Source: JAZPYZ01 sp045544455
Lineage (GTDB): Bacteria > Bacillota > Clostridia > Oscillospirales > Acutalibacteraceae
Length of the DNA stretch: 64,000 nt
Reading direction: 5' to 3'
Assembly: GCA_045544455.1 (NCBI GenBank)
Contig: JAZPYZ010000019.1
Location: 284,644-348,643 of the forward strand
Shown: positions 18,377 to 25,618 of the stretch, in pieces
Numbering within the stretch: position 1 is the stretch's first letter
How the letters are laid out: each line of letters opens with the position of its first letter
Notes under the pieces: model-generated
What the model was told of the DNA's origin: nothing
What the model saw: only the letters and a program-made list of their open reading frames with translations
Database searches by the model: none
Made by a program: the position numbers and the translations under genes

Positions 18377-18405
18377 TTGACATCCGCGCGCGTGTGTATT
18401 AAAAT
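18377..18405 (+). promoter_or_regulatory. Promoter of the xpt riboswitch transcript
   Basis: Perfect TTGACA at 18377-18382, 17-base spacer, TAAAAT at 18400-18405. Transcription would begin about 25 bases before the aptamer. Confidence 0.85.
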
Positions 18406-18435
18406 AGAGACATATAAACTGGATAGTTTTTTCGT

Positions 18436-18513
18436 TTACCAATATATGTTCGGATGTTCTAAAGACGGCCCGAACGTTTCTACCGTGACGCCGCAAGTCA
18501 TGACTATTGGTGG
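18436..18513 (+). ncRNA. Purine riboswitch aptamer, guanine type, with enlarged L2
   Basis: P1 is ACCAAT (18438-18443) with ATTGGT (18506-18511). P2 is GTTCGG with CCGAAC. J2/3 has the diagnostic TTTCTACC, P3 is GTGAC/GTCAT, and L3 is GCCGCAA, close to the family's CCGTAAA. J3/1 reads GACT, with C at 18504 where guanine-binding members have C and adenine members have U. L2 is unusual: instead of a 7-base loop there are about 16 bases, reading as the usual GGAT and GG parted by GTTCTAAAGAC. Location before xpt and a terminator downstream supports the call. Confidence 0.88.
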
Positions 18514-18534
18514 TATGGCAGAAGTATTGGTAAG

Positions 18535-18560
18535 CAGATGGACAAGCCATCTGTTTTTTG
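18535..18560 (+). terminator. Riboswitch-controlled terminator before xpt
   Basis: CAGATGG (18535-18541) pairs with CCATCTG (18547-18553), followed by six T. It lies between the aptamer and the xpt ribosome site, as expected for an off-switch. ATGGC just after P1 could pair with GCCAT at 18546-18550 as part of an antiterminator. Confidence 0.85.
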
Positions 18561-18601
18561 TTATCTGCGAAAAACGTCCGATGCAAGGAGGTACTGCCGG
18601 T

Positions 18602-19174
18602 TTGAAAGCGTTAGAAGATAAGATTTTGCGGGAAGGCACTGTGTTGCCGGGCCACATTTTGAAAGTCGGCTCATTTTTAAATCAGCAGTTAGATTCCGAT
18701 TTCTTGATGGAAATGGGACAAGAGATCGCGCGGTTGTTCGCCGAAGATAACGTCACCAAAATCCTCACCATCGAATCGTCCGGCATCGCGATCGCGGTAG
18801 CGGCCGGCATGGCGATGCACGTTCCGGCGGTGTTTGCCAAGAAAAATAAATCCAGCAACGTATCCGGCGAAGTATTTAAAACCGTAGTACATTCGTATAC
18901 CCACAACACCGATTACGACGTCGTGGTATCGAAAGAATACTTGGGCCCGAACGATCGCGTGTTGTTGGTGGACGATTTCCTGGCTAACGGCAAAGCGCTC
19001 GAAGGGTTACGGGATATCGTGATGCAATCCGGTGCCACCCTCGTAGGGGCGGCGATCGCGATCGAAAAAGGATTCCAACACGGCGGCGATACACTGCGTG
19101 AAAACGGCGTGCGGGTAGAATCGTTGGCGATCGTAGATCAAATGGACGACAACGCCGTATATTTTCGCCGATAA
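18602..19174 (+). CDS. xpt: Xanthine phosphoribosyltransferase
   Basis: Salvages xanthine (and to some extent guanine) with PRPP to the nucleotide. The 190-residue length is typical. Visible are LREGTVLPGHILKVGSFLN at the start, VTKILTIESSGIAIA, KKNKSSN, and the PRPP loop DRVLLVDDFLANGKA. I chose TTG at 18602, giving the family start MKALE, because AAGGAGGT lies at 18585-18592, nine bases upstream. The open frame running further back through the riboswitch is not coding. Expression should fall when guanine is high, through the riboswitch terminator. Nucleoside transporter genes follow on the same strand. Confidence 0.96.
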   Translation: MKALEDKILREGTVLPGHILKVGSFLNQQLDSDFLMEMGQEIARLFAEDNVTKILTIESSGIAIAVAAGMAMHVPAVFAKKNKSSNVSGEVFKTVVHSYTHNTDYDVVVSKEYLGPNDRVLLVDDFLANGKALEGLRDIVMQSGATLVGAAIAIEKGFQHGGDTLRENGVRVESLAIVDQMDDNAVYFRR

Positions 19175-19198
19175 ATCGACGAACCCGTTTTAAAGTGG

Positions 19199-19218
19199 TA
19201 TGTAATTTTATTTACATA
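19199..19218. repeat. Inverted repeat between xpt and the BMP lipoprotein gene
   Basis: TATGTAA (19199-19205) and TTACATA (19212-19218) flank six bases, with a run of A then T behind. It may be a weak terminator or an operator for the transporter genes. Confidence 0.4.
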
Positions 19219-19244
19219 AAAATTTTTTCAGGAGGTCAAGTATC

Positions 19245-20459
19245 ATGAAAAAACTCATTGCTCTGCTTCTCGCGGTTGTTATGCTGCTCACGCTGACGGC
19301 TTGCGGAGGCAAAACCACCACCGAAGATAAAAAAGATGATCAAGCGGCTGAAAAGCTGAAGGTCGGTTTTATCTTCCTGCACGATGAAAACTCCACCTAC
19401 GACAAGAACTTTATCGACGCGGCTGTCGAAGCTTGTAAGAACATGGATGTTGAAATGGTGCAAAAAACCCAAATCCCGGAATCCAATGCGGCTTATGACG
19501 CAGCGGTCGAACTGATCGAAGTCGAAGAATGCGACATCATCTTCGCGGATAGCTTCGGTCACGAATCGTTCTTGATGCAAGCGGCAGAAGAATATCCGGA
19601 AGTGGAATTCTGCCATGCGACCGGTACCCAAGCTCACACCAGTGATCTCGACAACTTCCACAACGCGTTCGCTTCGATCTATGAAGGCCGTTACATGGCG
19701 GGTGTCGTTGCCGGTTTGAAACTCAACGAAATGATCGAAAACAAAGAAATCACCGAAAAAGAAGCCAAAATGGGCTATGTCGGTGCGTTCACCTTCGCGG
19801 AAGTTATCTCGGGTTACACCTCGTTCTACCTGGGCGCGAAATCGGTTTGCCCGTCGGTTACCATGGATGTCAAATTTACCGGTAGCTGGTACGACGAACA
19901 AAAAGAAAAACAAGCTGCTCAAGCTTTGATCGACGGCGGTTGCGTGTTGATCAGCCAACACGCTGACTCGATGGGTTCCCCGACGGCTTGCGAAAACGCG
20001 AAAGTGCCGAATGTTTCCTACAACGGTTCGACCGCGGCTGCTTGCCCGGAAACCTTCCTGATCTCGTCCCGCATCAACTGGGTGCCGTACTTCGAGTACA
20101 TGATCACCCAAGTGCAAAACGGCGATGCGATCGACGCTGACTGGACCGGCACCTTGGAAACCGGCTCGGTTGTTGTGACCGAACTCGGCAAAAACGTTGC
20201 AGAAGGCACCGCCGACAAACTGGCGGCTGTTGAAAAAGGCCTGAAAGACGGTTCGATCAACGTATTTGATACTGCCAACTTCACCGTGGGCGGCGAAACG
20301 CTGACCTCCTATAAAGCGGATGTCGACTTCGACGCGGCGTATGAAAAAGACACCGAAGTTATCGAAGACGGTATCTTCTATGAATCCAAACATCGTTCCG
20401 GCCCGTATTTCGATCTCGAAATCGACGGCATCACCTTGTTGGATCGTAACTACGGCTAA
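19245..20459 (+). CDS. BMP-family ABC transporter substrate-binding lipoprotein
   Basis: A 404-residue extracytoplasmic binding protein. The signal peptide MKKLIALLLAVVMLLTLTAC ends in a lipobox with Cys20, to be lipidated after cleavage. It is followed by an acidic Thr/Lys linker and a periplasmic-binding fold starting KVGFIFLHDENSTYDKNF. BMP (Med/PnrA) proteins bind purine nucleosides. ATG 19245 follows a strong AGGAGG. It heads the importer genes: two-domain ATPase and two permeases of the nucleoside type, right behind xpt. Ligand assignment as nucleoside is by family and context, not direct. A GC-rich hairpin after the stop may raise mRNA level relative to the later genes. Confidence 0.93.
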   Translation: MKKLIALLLAVVMLLTLTACGGKTTTEDKKDDQAAEKLKVGFIFLHDENSTYDKNFIDAAVEACKNMDVEMVQKTQIPESNAAYDAAVELIEVEECDIIFADSFGHESFLMQAAEEYPEVEFCHATGTQAHTSDLDNFHNAFASIYEGRYMAGVVAGLKLNEMIENKEITEKEAKMGYVGAFTFAEVISGYTSFYLGAKSVCPSVTMDVKFTGSWYDEQKEKQAAQALIDGGCVLISQHADSMGSPTACENAKVPNVSYNGSTAAACPETFLISSRINWVPYFEYMITQVQNGDAIDADWTGTLETGSVVVTELGKNVAEGTADKLAAVEKGLKDGSINVFDTANFTVGGETLTSYKADVDFDAAYEKDTEVIEDGIFYESKHRSGPYFDLEIDGITLLDRNYG

Positions 20460-20479
20460 TATGTTGCTGTAAATGGGAA

Positions 20480-20507
20480 AAGGCGGGGCACTGATCTGCC
20501 CCGCCTT
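20480..20507 (+). repeat. Intercistronic GC-rich hairpin
   Basis: AAGGCGGGGCA pairs with TGCCCCGCCTT around CTGATC. No T tract follows (ACCCTACTTT), so it more likely protects the upstream binding-protein mRNA, or causes partial termination, than fully stops transcription. Confidence 0.75.
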
Positions 20508-20588
20508 ACCCTACTTTATAAGGTTGAAAATGGTATTGCGGCCATGGCGGCAATGCGGTTTTGAGCATTATGAAGAGGAGGAGCTTAG

Positions 20589-22136
20589 GTGGCAGTGAAA
20601 GCAGCAATTGAACTGAAAAACATCACCAAAACCTTTGGTAGCATCGTGGCGAACAAAGACGTTTGCTTAACGGCTAACCACGGGGAAATTCTGTCCGTTT
20701 TAGGCGAAAACGGCAGTGGTAAAACCACCCTGATGAACATGATCTCCGGTATTTATTTCCCGGACGAAGGTCAAATCTTCATCAATGGCGAGGAGGTAAC
20801 GATTGCCTCCCCGAAAGATGCGTTCGATTACAAAATCGGTATGATCCACCAACATTTTAAATTGGTGGACGTGTTCAGCGCGGCTGAAAACATCGTATTA
20901 GGGTTGGACAGCAAAAGCAAATATAACTTAGACGCCGCCGAAGCACAAGTCGCAGAGATTTGTGAACGGTACGGTTTCGAAGTGGATCCTAAAAAGAAAA
21001 TCTACGAGATGTCGGTATCGGAAAAGCAAACCGTTGAGATCATCAAAGTGCTATATCGTGGCGCGGATATCTTGATTTTGGACGAACCGACCGCTGTTTT
21101 GACTCCTCAAGAAACGCAAAAACTGTTCTCGATTTTGCGCCGTATGCGTGATGACGGAAAAGCCATTATCATCATCACCCATAAATTGCACGAGGTGTTG
21201 TCGTTATCCGACCGTGTAGCGGTCCTTCGAAAAGGCGAATACATCGGTACGGTCAACACCGCCGAAACCAACGAATCCGAACTGACCGAAATGATGGTCG
21301 GTAAAAAGGTTTCGTTGAACATCGAACGCAGCGAACCGTTGGAACCGCAAGTTCGGTTAGAAGTGCGGGATTTGGAATGCATGAACCGCGAAGGCATGAA
21401 ACTGCTGGACGACGTCTCGTTCAGTGTCAATGCCGGTGAAATCCTCGGTATTGCCGGCATCGCCGGTAGCGGCCAACGCGAATTGTTAGAAGCGATTGCC
21501 GGTTTGCAACACGTACAATCCGGTGATATTCTGTATCATAATCCCAAAACCGGCGAAGTGGACGACCTGCGCGATAAAACACCGTTACAGATCCGCGAAC
21601 TCGGTGTGCGGTTATCCTTCGTCCCGGAAGATCGTCTGGGCATGGGCTTGGTCGGTAGCATGGACATCATAGACAACATGATGTTGCGGAGTTATCGAAA
21701 AGGTAAATCCTTCTTCCTGGAACGCAAAGCGCCGAAAAACCTGGCGAACGATATCATCAAACAACTCGAAGTGGTAACGCCCAGCGCCAACACGCCGGTA
21801 CGGCGGTTATCGGGCGGTAACGTACAAAAAGTGCTGGTAGGCCGCGAAATCGCCGCCTCCCCCACTGTGTTTATGGCCGCTTATCCGGTACGTGGGTTAG
21901 ATATCAACTCGTCGTACATGATCTATAACCTGCTCAATGAGCAAAAACAAAAAGGGGTTGCCGTTATTTTTGTCGGCGAAGATTTGGACGTGTTGGTAGA
22001 ACTGTGTGACCGCATTTTGGTTATCGGTTCCGGCCGCGTAACCGGTCTGGTCGACGGACGCACCACCACCAAAGAAGAGATTGGTTTGTTGATGACCAAA
22101 ACCGACACCGTAGCCGGAGGTGATATCGATGAATAA
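20589..22136 (+). CDS. Nucleoside-type ABC transporter, double ATPase subunit
   Basis: A 515-residue RbsA-like protein with two fused ATPase domains that power the importer. Domain 1 has Walker A GENGSGKTTLMN, the Q-loop region HQHFKLVDVF, a relaxed signature MSVSEKQTVE and Walker B ILILDEPTAVLTP. Domain 2 has a degenerate Walker A GIAGSGQREL, signature LSGGNVQK and VFMAAYPVRGLD in place of a catalytic Walker B, as is normal in this family. Only the first site is likely to be fully catalytic. The start is GTG at 20589 behind GAGGAGGAG. Its last codons overlap the first permease. Confidence 0.93.
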   Translation: MAVKAAIELKNITKTFGSIVANKDVCLTANHGEILSVLGENGSGKTTLMNMISGIYFPDEGQIFINGEEVTIASPKDAFDYKIGMIHQHFKLVDVFSAAENIVLGLDSKSKYNLDAAEAQVAEICERYGFEVDPKKKIYEMSVSEKQTVEIIKVLYRGADILILDEPTAVLTPQETQKLFSILRRMRDDGKAIIIITHKLHEVLSLSDRVAVLRKGEYIGTVNTAETNESELTEMMVGKKVSLNIERSEPLEPQVRLEVRDLECMNREGMKLLDDVSFSVNAGEILGIAGIAGSGQRELLEAIAGLQHVQSGDILYHNPKTGEVDDLRDKTPLQIRELGVRLSFVPEDRLGMGLVGSMDIIDNMMLRSYRKGKSFFLERKAPKNLANDIIKQLEVVTPSANTPVRRLSGGNVQKVLVGREIAASPTVFMAAYPVRGLDINSSYMIYNLLNEQKQKGVAVIFVGEDLDVLVELCDRILVIGSGRVTGLVDGRTTTKEEIGLLMTKTDTVAGGDIDE

Positions 22137-23241
22137 TACCGCGACGAAAAAACACCGCGAACCACTGTTTCATATCGCCAAACGTGCCGATATGGTGTGG
22201 TGGAAAGCGTGGATCATCCGATTGATCACCATTGTGGTCGCCTTCTTGGTGACCGGCATGATTTCCATGCTGGTTACCGAAACCCCATTAAACGAAGTGT
22301 TTGACAGCATGTTCCGCGGCACGTTTGGCCGTGTGTTTGAAGGGAAATTCAGTTTATTGTGGCGTTTCTTGCAACAAACGGTCATTTTACTGTGCTTATC
22401 CTTGGCGGTAACCCCGGCGTTTAAGATGAAATTCTGGAACTGCGGCGCCGAAGGACAGGCGTTGATCGGCGGTCTGTCGGCGATGGTCTGCATGATGCAG
22501 ATCGGCGATTCCGTCCCCCACGCCGTGCTCATCGTGATTATCATAGCCACCAGCATTATCAGCGGTGCCGTTTGGGGATTGATCCCGGCTATTTTTAAAG
22601 CCTATTACAACACAAACGAAACCTTGTTCACCCTCATGATGAACTACGTGGCTACCCAAATCGTTGCCTACTACGTGTATTTGACCGGTAAAGGTTCGGG
22701 GATCATCCAACCGGTATCCACCGGTAACCTGCCGGTGATCGGCAATTCCCCATATCTGCTGAACATCTTGGTGGTCGTACTCTTGATGGTAGTCATGTTC
22801 ATCTACTTGAAATACAGTAAACAAGGCTATGAGATCTCGGTCGTAGGCGAAAGTCAAAACACCGCGCGCTATATCGGCATCAACGTCAAAAAGGTGATTT
22901 TGCGCACCATGTTGATCTCGGGCGCGCTTTGCGGTGTGGCCGGCATGTTGTTGGTAGCCGGTACCGACCACTCCATCAACACCAACACCATCGGCGGCCA
23001 AGGGTTTACCGCTATCATGGTATCGTGGCTCGGCCAATTCAACCCGTTCATCATGGCATTCATGTCCGGATTGATCGTGTTCTTGGAAACCGGCGCGGCG
23101 AAACTGGCCGATGCCAATTTCCTGAACGGCTCGTACGCTGATATCGTATCCGGTATCGTCATTCTGTGTTTGGTCGGTTGCGAATTCTTGATTCGGTATA
23201 AACTGATGTTCCGTCACACGAAGAAGGAGGAAAACGCATGA
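22129..23241 (+). CDS. Nucleoside-type ABC transporter permease 1
   Basis: About 370 residues from ATG 22129, which lies eight bases after GGAGG and inside the end of the ATPase gene. Upstream in-frame starts are less well placed. After a basic N-terminus there are eight to ten hydrophobic segments. FWNCGAEGQALIGGLSA and NTARYIGINVKKVILRTMLISG match the BPD_transp_2 / YufP-type permeases that pair with BMP proteins. It forms the membrane channel together with the next gene, whose start overlaps its stop (ATGA). Confidence 0.92.
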   Translation: MNNTATKKHREPLFHIAKRADMVWWKAWIIRLITIVVAFLVTGMISMLVTETPLNEVFDSMFRGTFGRVFEGKFSLLWRFLQQTVILLCLSLAVTPAFKMKFWNCGAEGQALIGGLSAMVCMMQIGDSVPHAVLIVIIIATSIISGAVWGLIPAIFKAYYNTNETLFTLMMNYVATQIVAYYVYLTGKGSGIIQPVSTGNLPVIGNSPYLLNILVVVLLMVVMFIYLKYSKQGYEISVVGESQNTARYIGINVKKVILRTMLISGALCGVAGMLLVAGTDHSINTNTIGGQGFTAIMVSWLGQFNPFIMAFMSGLIVFLETGAAKLADANFLNGSYADIVSGIVILCLVGCEFLIRYKLMFRHTKKEENA

Positions 23242-24221
23242 TTAAAGCATTTATCACCAGCGCTATCCCCTTGGGTGTGCCGCTGTTATACGGTTCAACC
23301 GGCGAAATCGTGACCGAAAAAGCCGGCCATTTGAATTTGGGTATTCCCGGCGTGATGTACGTCGGCGGAATCGGCGGTTGTATCGGCGCATTTTTGTACG
23401 AACAATCTTGCGGAAACGTGTTGGAAAACATGAATCCGGCACTCGCGATCTTGATTCCGTTTTTCTGCTCGTTGCTCGGTTCGATTTTGATGGGCTTGAT
23501 TTACAGTTTCTTAACGGTCACCTTGCGTGCCAACCAAAACGTAACCGGTTTGGCATTGACCACCTTCGGTATCGGTAACTTTTTCGGCGGATCGCTGATC
23601 AAACTGACCGACACCGATATGCCGTCGATTATTTTGACCAAAACCAGTTCGTTTTTCCGAACCAGTTTACCGTTTGCAAGCGATCTCGGTTGGTTCGGCG
23701 AAATCTTCTTGTCGCACGATTTCCTAACCTATCTGTCGATCGTGATCGCTTTGATCGTATCGTTCGTGTTAAACCGCACACGCGTGGGGCTTAACCTGCG
23801 TGCAGTGGGTGAAAATCCGGCAACGGCGGATGCCGCCGGTATCAACGTTACGCGGTACAAATACCTCGCGACCTGTATCGGCAGTGCGATTGCGGGGCTC
23901 GGCGGTTTACAGTACGTTATGGCGTATGCCAACGGCGTGTGGTCGAACAACGCGTTCGGTGACCGTGGTTGGATGGCGATTGCGTTGGTTATCTTCGCTT
24001 TGTGGAAACCCACTATGGCGATCTTCGGTTCGTTCTTGTTCGGTGCCTTGTGCAACGCGAACAACTACATCACCGGCTTAGGTACAGCGACGCAGGAACT
24101 GTTCAAGATGTTACCTTACGTCGTAACCATTCTCGTGTTGATCATCATCAGCACCCGTAAAAAACGCGAACATCAACCGCCGGCATCGCTCGGTTTATCG
24201 TATTTCCGCGAAGAACGATAA
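23238..24221 (+). CDS. Nucleoside-type ABC transporter permease 2
   Basis: A 327-residue multi-pass protein of the YufQ-type. The family's opening is clear: PLLYGSTGEIVTEKAGHLNLGI, followed by about eight membrane segments and the loop LNLRAVGENPATADAAGI that contacts the ATPase. It starts at ATG 23238 overlapping permease 1. It is the last gene of the importer, ended by a terminator at 24234. With the BMP lipoprotein and the double ATPase it completes a four-gene nucleoside uptake system next to xpt. Confidence 0.93.
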   Translation: MIKAFITSAIPLGVPLLYGSTGEIVTEKAGHLNLGIPGVMYVGGIGGCIGAFLYEQSCGNVLENMNPALAILIPFFCSLLGSILMGLIYSFLTVTLRANQNVTGLALTTFGIGNFFGGSLIKLTDTDMPSIILTKTSSFFRTSLPFASDLGWFGEIFLSHDFLTYLSIVIALIVSFVLNRTRVGLNLRAVGENPATADAAGINVTRYKYLATCIGSAIAGLGGLQYVMAYANGVWSNNAFGDRGWMAIALVIFALWKPTMAIFGSFLFGALCNANNYITGLGTATQELFKMLPYVVTILVLIIISTRKKREHQPPASLGLSYFREER

Positions 24222-24233
24222 TACGTATTCCTT

Positions 24234-24268
24234 AACACCGACAGGCAAATCGTCTGTCGGTGTTTTTC
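24234..24268 (+). terminator. Terminator of the nucleoside transporter operon
   Basis: Perfect 11-base arms AACACCGACAG and CTGTCGGTGTT flank GCAAATCGT and are followed by TTTCC. Confidence 0.9.
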
Positions 24269-24302
24269 CTTATAAAAAGCAAGCTAAAATATAAAATAGT
24301 CA

Positions 24303-24330
24303 TTGCAATCCGGGATATAAATGGTATAAT
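24303..24330 (+). promoter_or_regulatory. Promoter of the Gfo/Idh/MocA gene
   Basis: TTGCAA at 24303-24308, 16-base spacer, perfect TATAAT at 24325-24330. Confidence 0.7.
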
Positions 24331-24368
24331 AAAGTAAGATATAACCCTTGTGGGAGGCGGTCTCTATT

Positions 24369-25415
24369 ATGAAACATAATCTTTGTATTATCGGATACGG
24401 CGGAGTCGGCAGCGGTCTGCATTGCAAAAACGCCTTGACCAGCGACGTTGTCAACCTTGTCGGCATTTATGATATTGATCCGGCCAAATCGGAAAAAGCG
24501 ATGGCCAACGGGATCCATGCGTTTGGTTCGTTGGAAGAAGTTCTATCAGACGAATCGATCGATCTGGTCACCGTCGCAATCCCGAACGACGTACATAAAG
24601 AGGTCGTTATCCGTTGTCTGCAAGCAGGCAAAAACGTGATTTGCGAAAAACCGGTGGCATTGTCTGTGGCGGATCTGCGCGACATGATCGATGCGGCTAA
24701 TCAAGCCGGTAAATTGTTTACGGTTCACCAAAACCGTCGTTGGGACGTCGACTATTTGGCGATGAAACAGATTCACGACAGCGGCGAAATCGGCCGTATC
24801 TTCAATATCGAATCGCGCGTTCACGGTTCGCGCGGTATCCCCTCGGACTGGCGCGGCCTTAAAGAATACGGTGGCGGCATGTTGCTGGACTGGGGTGTGC
24901 ACCTGATCGATCAGATCCTGCAGATCTATACCGGCAAACTCGAAAAGGTATATTGCCGATTTGACCACATCACCAACAAAGAAGTGGATGACGGCATTCA
25001 ACTGCACCTGTATTTCGAAAACGATGCGCGCGCCTACGTAGAGGTCGGCACCTACAACTTTATCGAAATGCCGCGATTCTATATGCAAGGCGAAAAAGGT
25101 ACAGCACTCATCACCGACTGGCGTCAAAAGGCGCAAGTGGTGAAATGCAAAGCCTGGCACGAAAGCGACGTGGTACCGGTTGAAACGGCGGCCGGCGTTA
25201 CCAAAACCATGGCACCGCGCGATGAAATCACGGTAGACACCTACGAAGTGGACCGTCCGACCTCGGATGTGCACGATTACTACCGCAACGTGTGCGCTGC
25301 TATCGAAGGTAAAGAAACCCAACTGGTCACCCATGAACAAATGGTTAAAGTTCTGAAGGTGATCGAAGCAGCTTTCGCTTCGGCCGAGTCGGGATTGCCG
25401 GTGGATTTTAACTGA
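24369..25415 (+). CDS. Gfo/Idh/MocA-family NAD(P)-dependent oxidoreductase
   Basis: About 348 residues. The N-terminal Rossmann fold begins CIIGYGGVGSGLH, and the family's EKP motif is in ICEKPVALSV at about 94-103. The C-terminal domain has GGGMLLDWGVHLIDQIL, with the Asp and His used by these sugar or cyclitol dehydrogenases. The exact substrate cannot be told. ATG 24369 gives the normal start; GGGAGG lies about 12 bases upstream, slightly far, and a TTG at 24348 is unlikely because it overlaps that site. Single gene with its own promoter and terminator. Confidence 0.92.
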   Translation: MKHNLCIIGYGGVGSGLHCKNALTSDVVNLVGIYDIDPAKSEKAMANGIHAFGSLEEVLSDESIDLVTVAIPNDVHKEVVIRCLQAGKNVICEKPVALSVADLRDMIDAANQAGKLFTVHQNRRWDVDYLAMKQIHDSGEIGRIFNIESRVHGSRGIPSDWRGLKEYGGGMLLDWGVHLIDQILQIYTGKLEKVYCRFDHITNKEVDDGIQLHLYFENDARAYVEVGTYNFIEMPRFYMQGEKGTALITDWRQKAQVVKCKAWHESDVVPVETAAGVTKTMAPRDEITVDTYEVDRPTSDVHDYYRNVCAAIEGKETQLVTHEQMVKVLKVIEAAFASAESGLPVDFN

Positions 25416-25448
25416 TTCCACAAATCGGTCTGCAACAGATACTGTATG

Positions 25449-25478
25449 AAAACACCGCTATATCGGCGGTGTTTTCTT
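25449..25478 (+). terminator. Terminator of the Gfo/Idh/MocA gene
   Basis: AACACCGC pairs with GCGGTGTT around TATATCG and runs into TTCTTCT. Confidence 0.85.
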
Positions 25479-25538
25479 CTCCTTTGGCGTCTCGTCAAAT
25501 TAACCAAATTTTCGCAATTATTTTTGACAAATCGATTA

Positions 25539-25567
25539 TTTACAAATCGGGAGTCTGGTTTTATCAT
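25539..25567 (+). promoter_or_regulatory. Candidate promoter of hppA
   Basis: TTTACA at 25539-25544, 17 bases, TATCAT at 25562-25567. A perfect TTGACA at 25524 has no well-spaced -10 partner. Confidence 0.45.
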
Positions 25568-25618
25568 AAGATTACCATATATAAGCTCTAAAAAATCTAT
25601 ATAAAAAGGATGGTCAAC

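Noticed and set aside
19236..20393. Open frame of 385 codons opposite the BMP lipoprotein
   Set aside because: The plus-strand gene has a clear lipobox and family motifs; the reverse frame has none.
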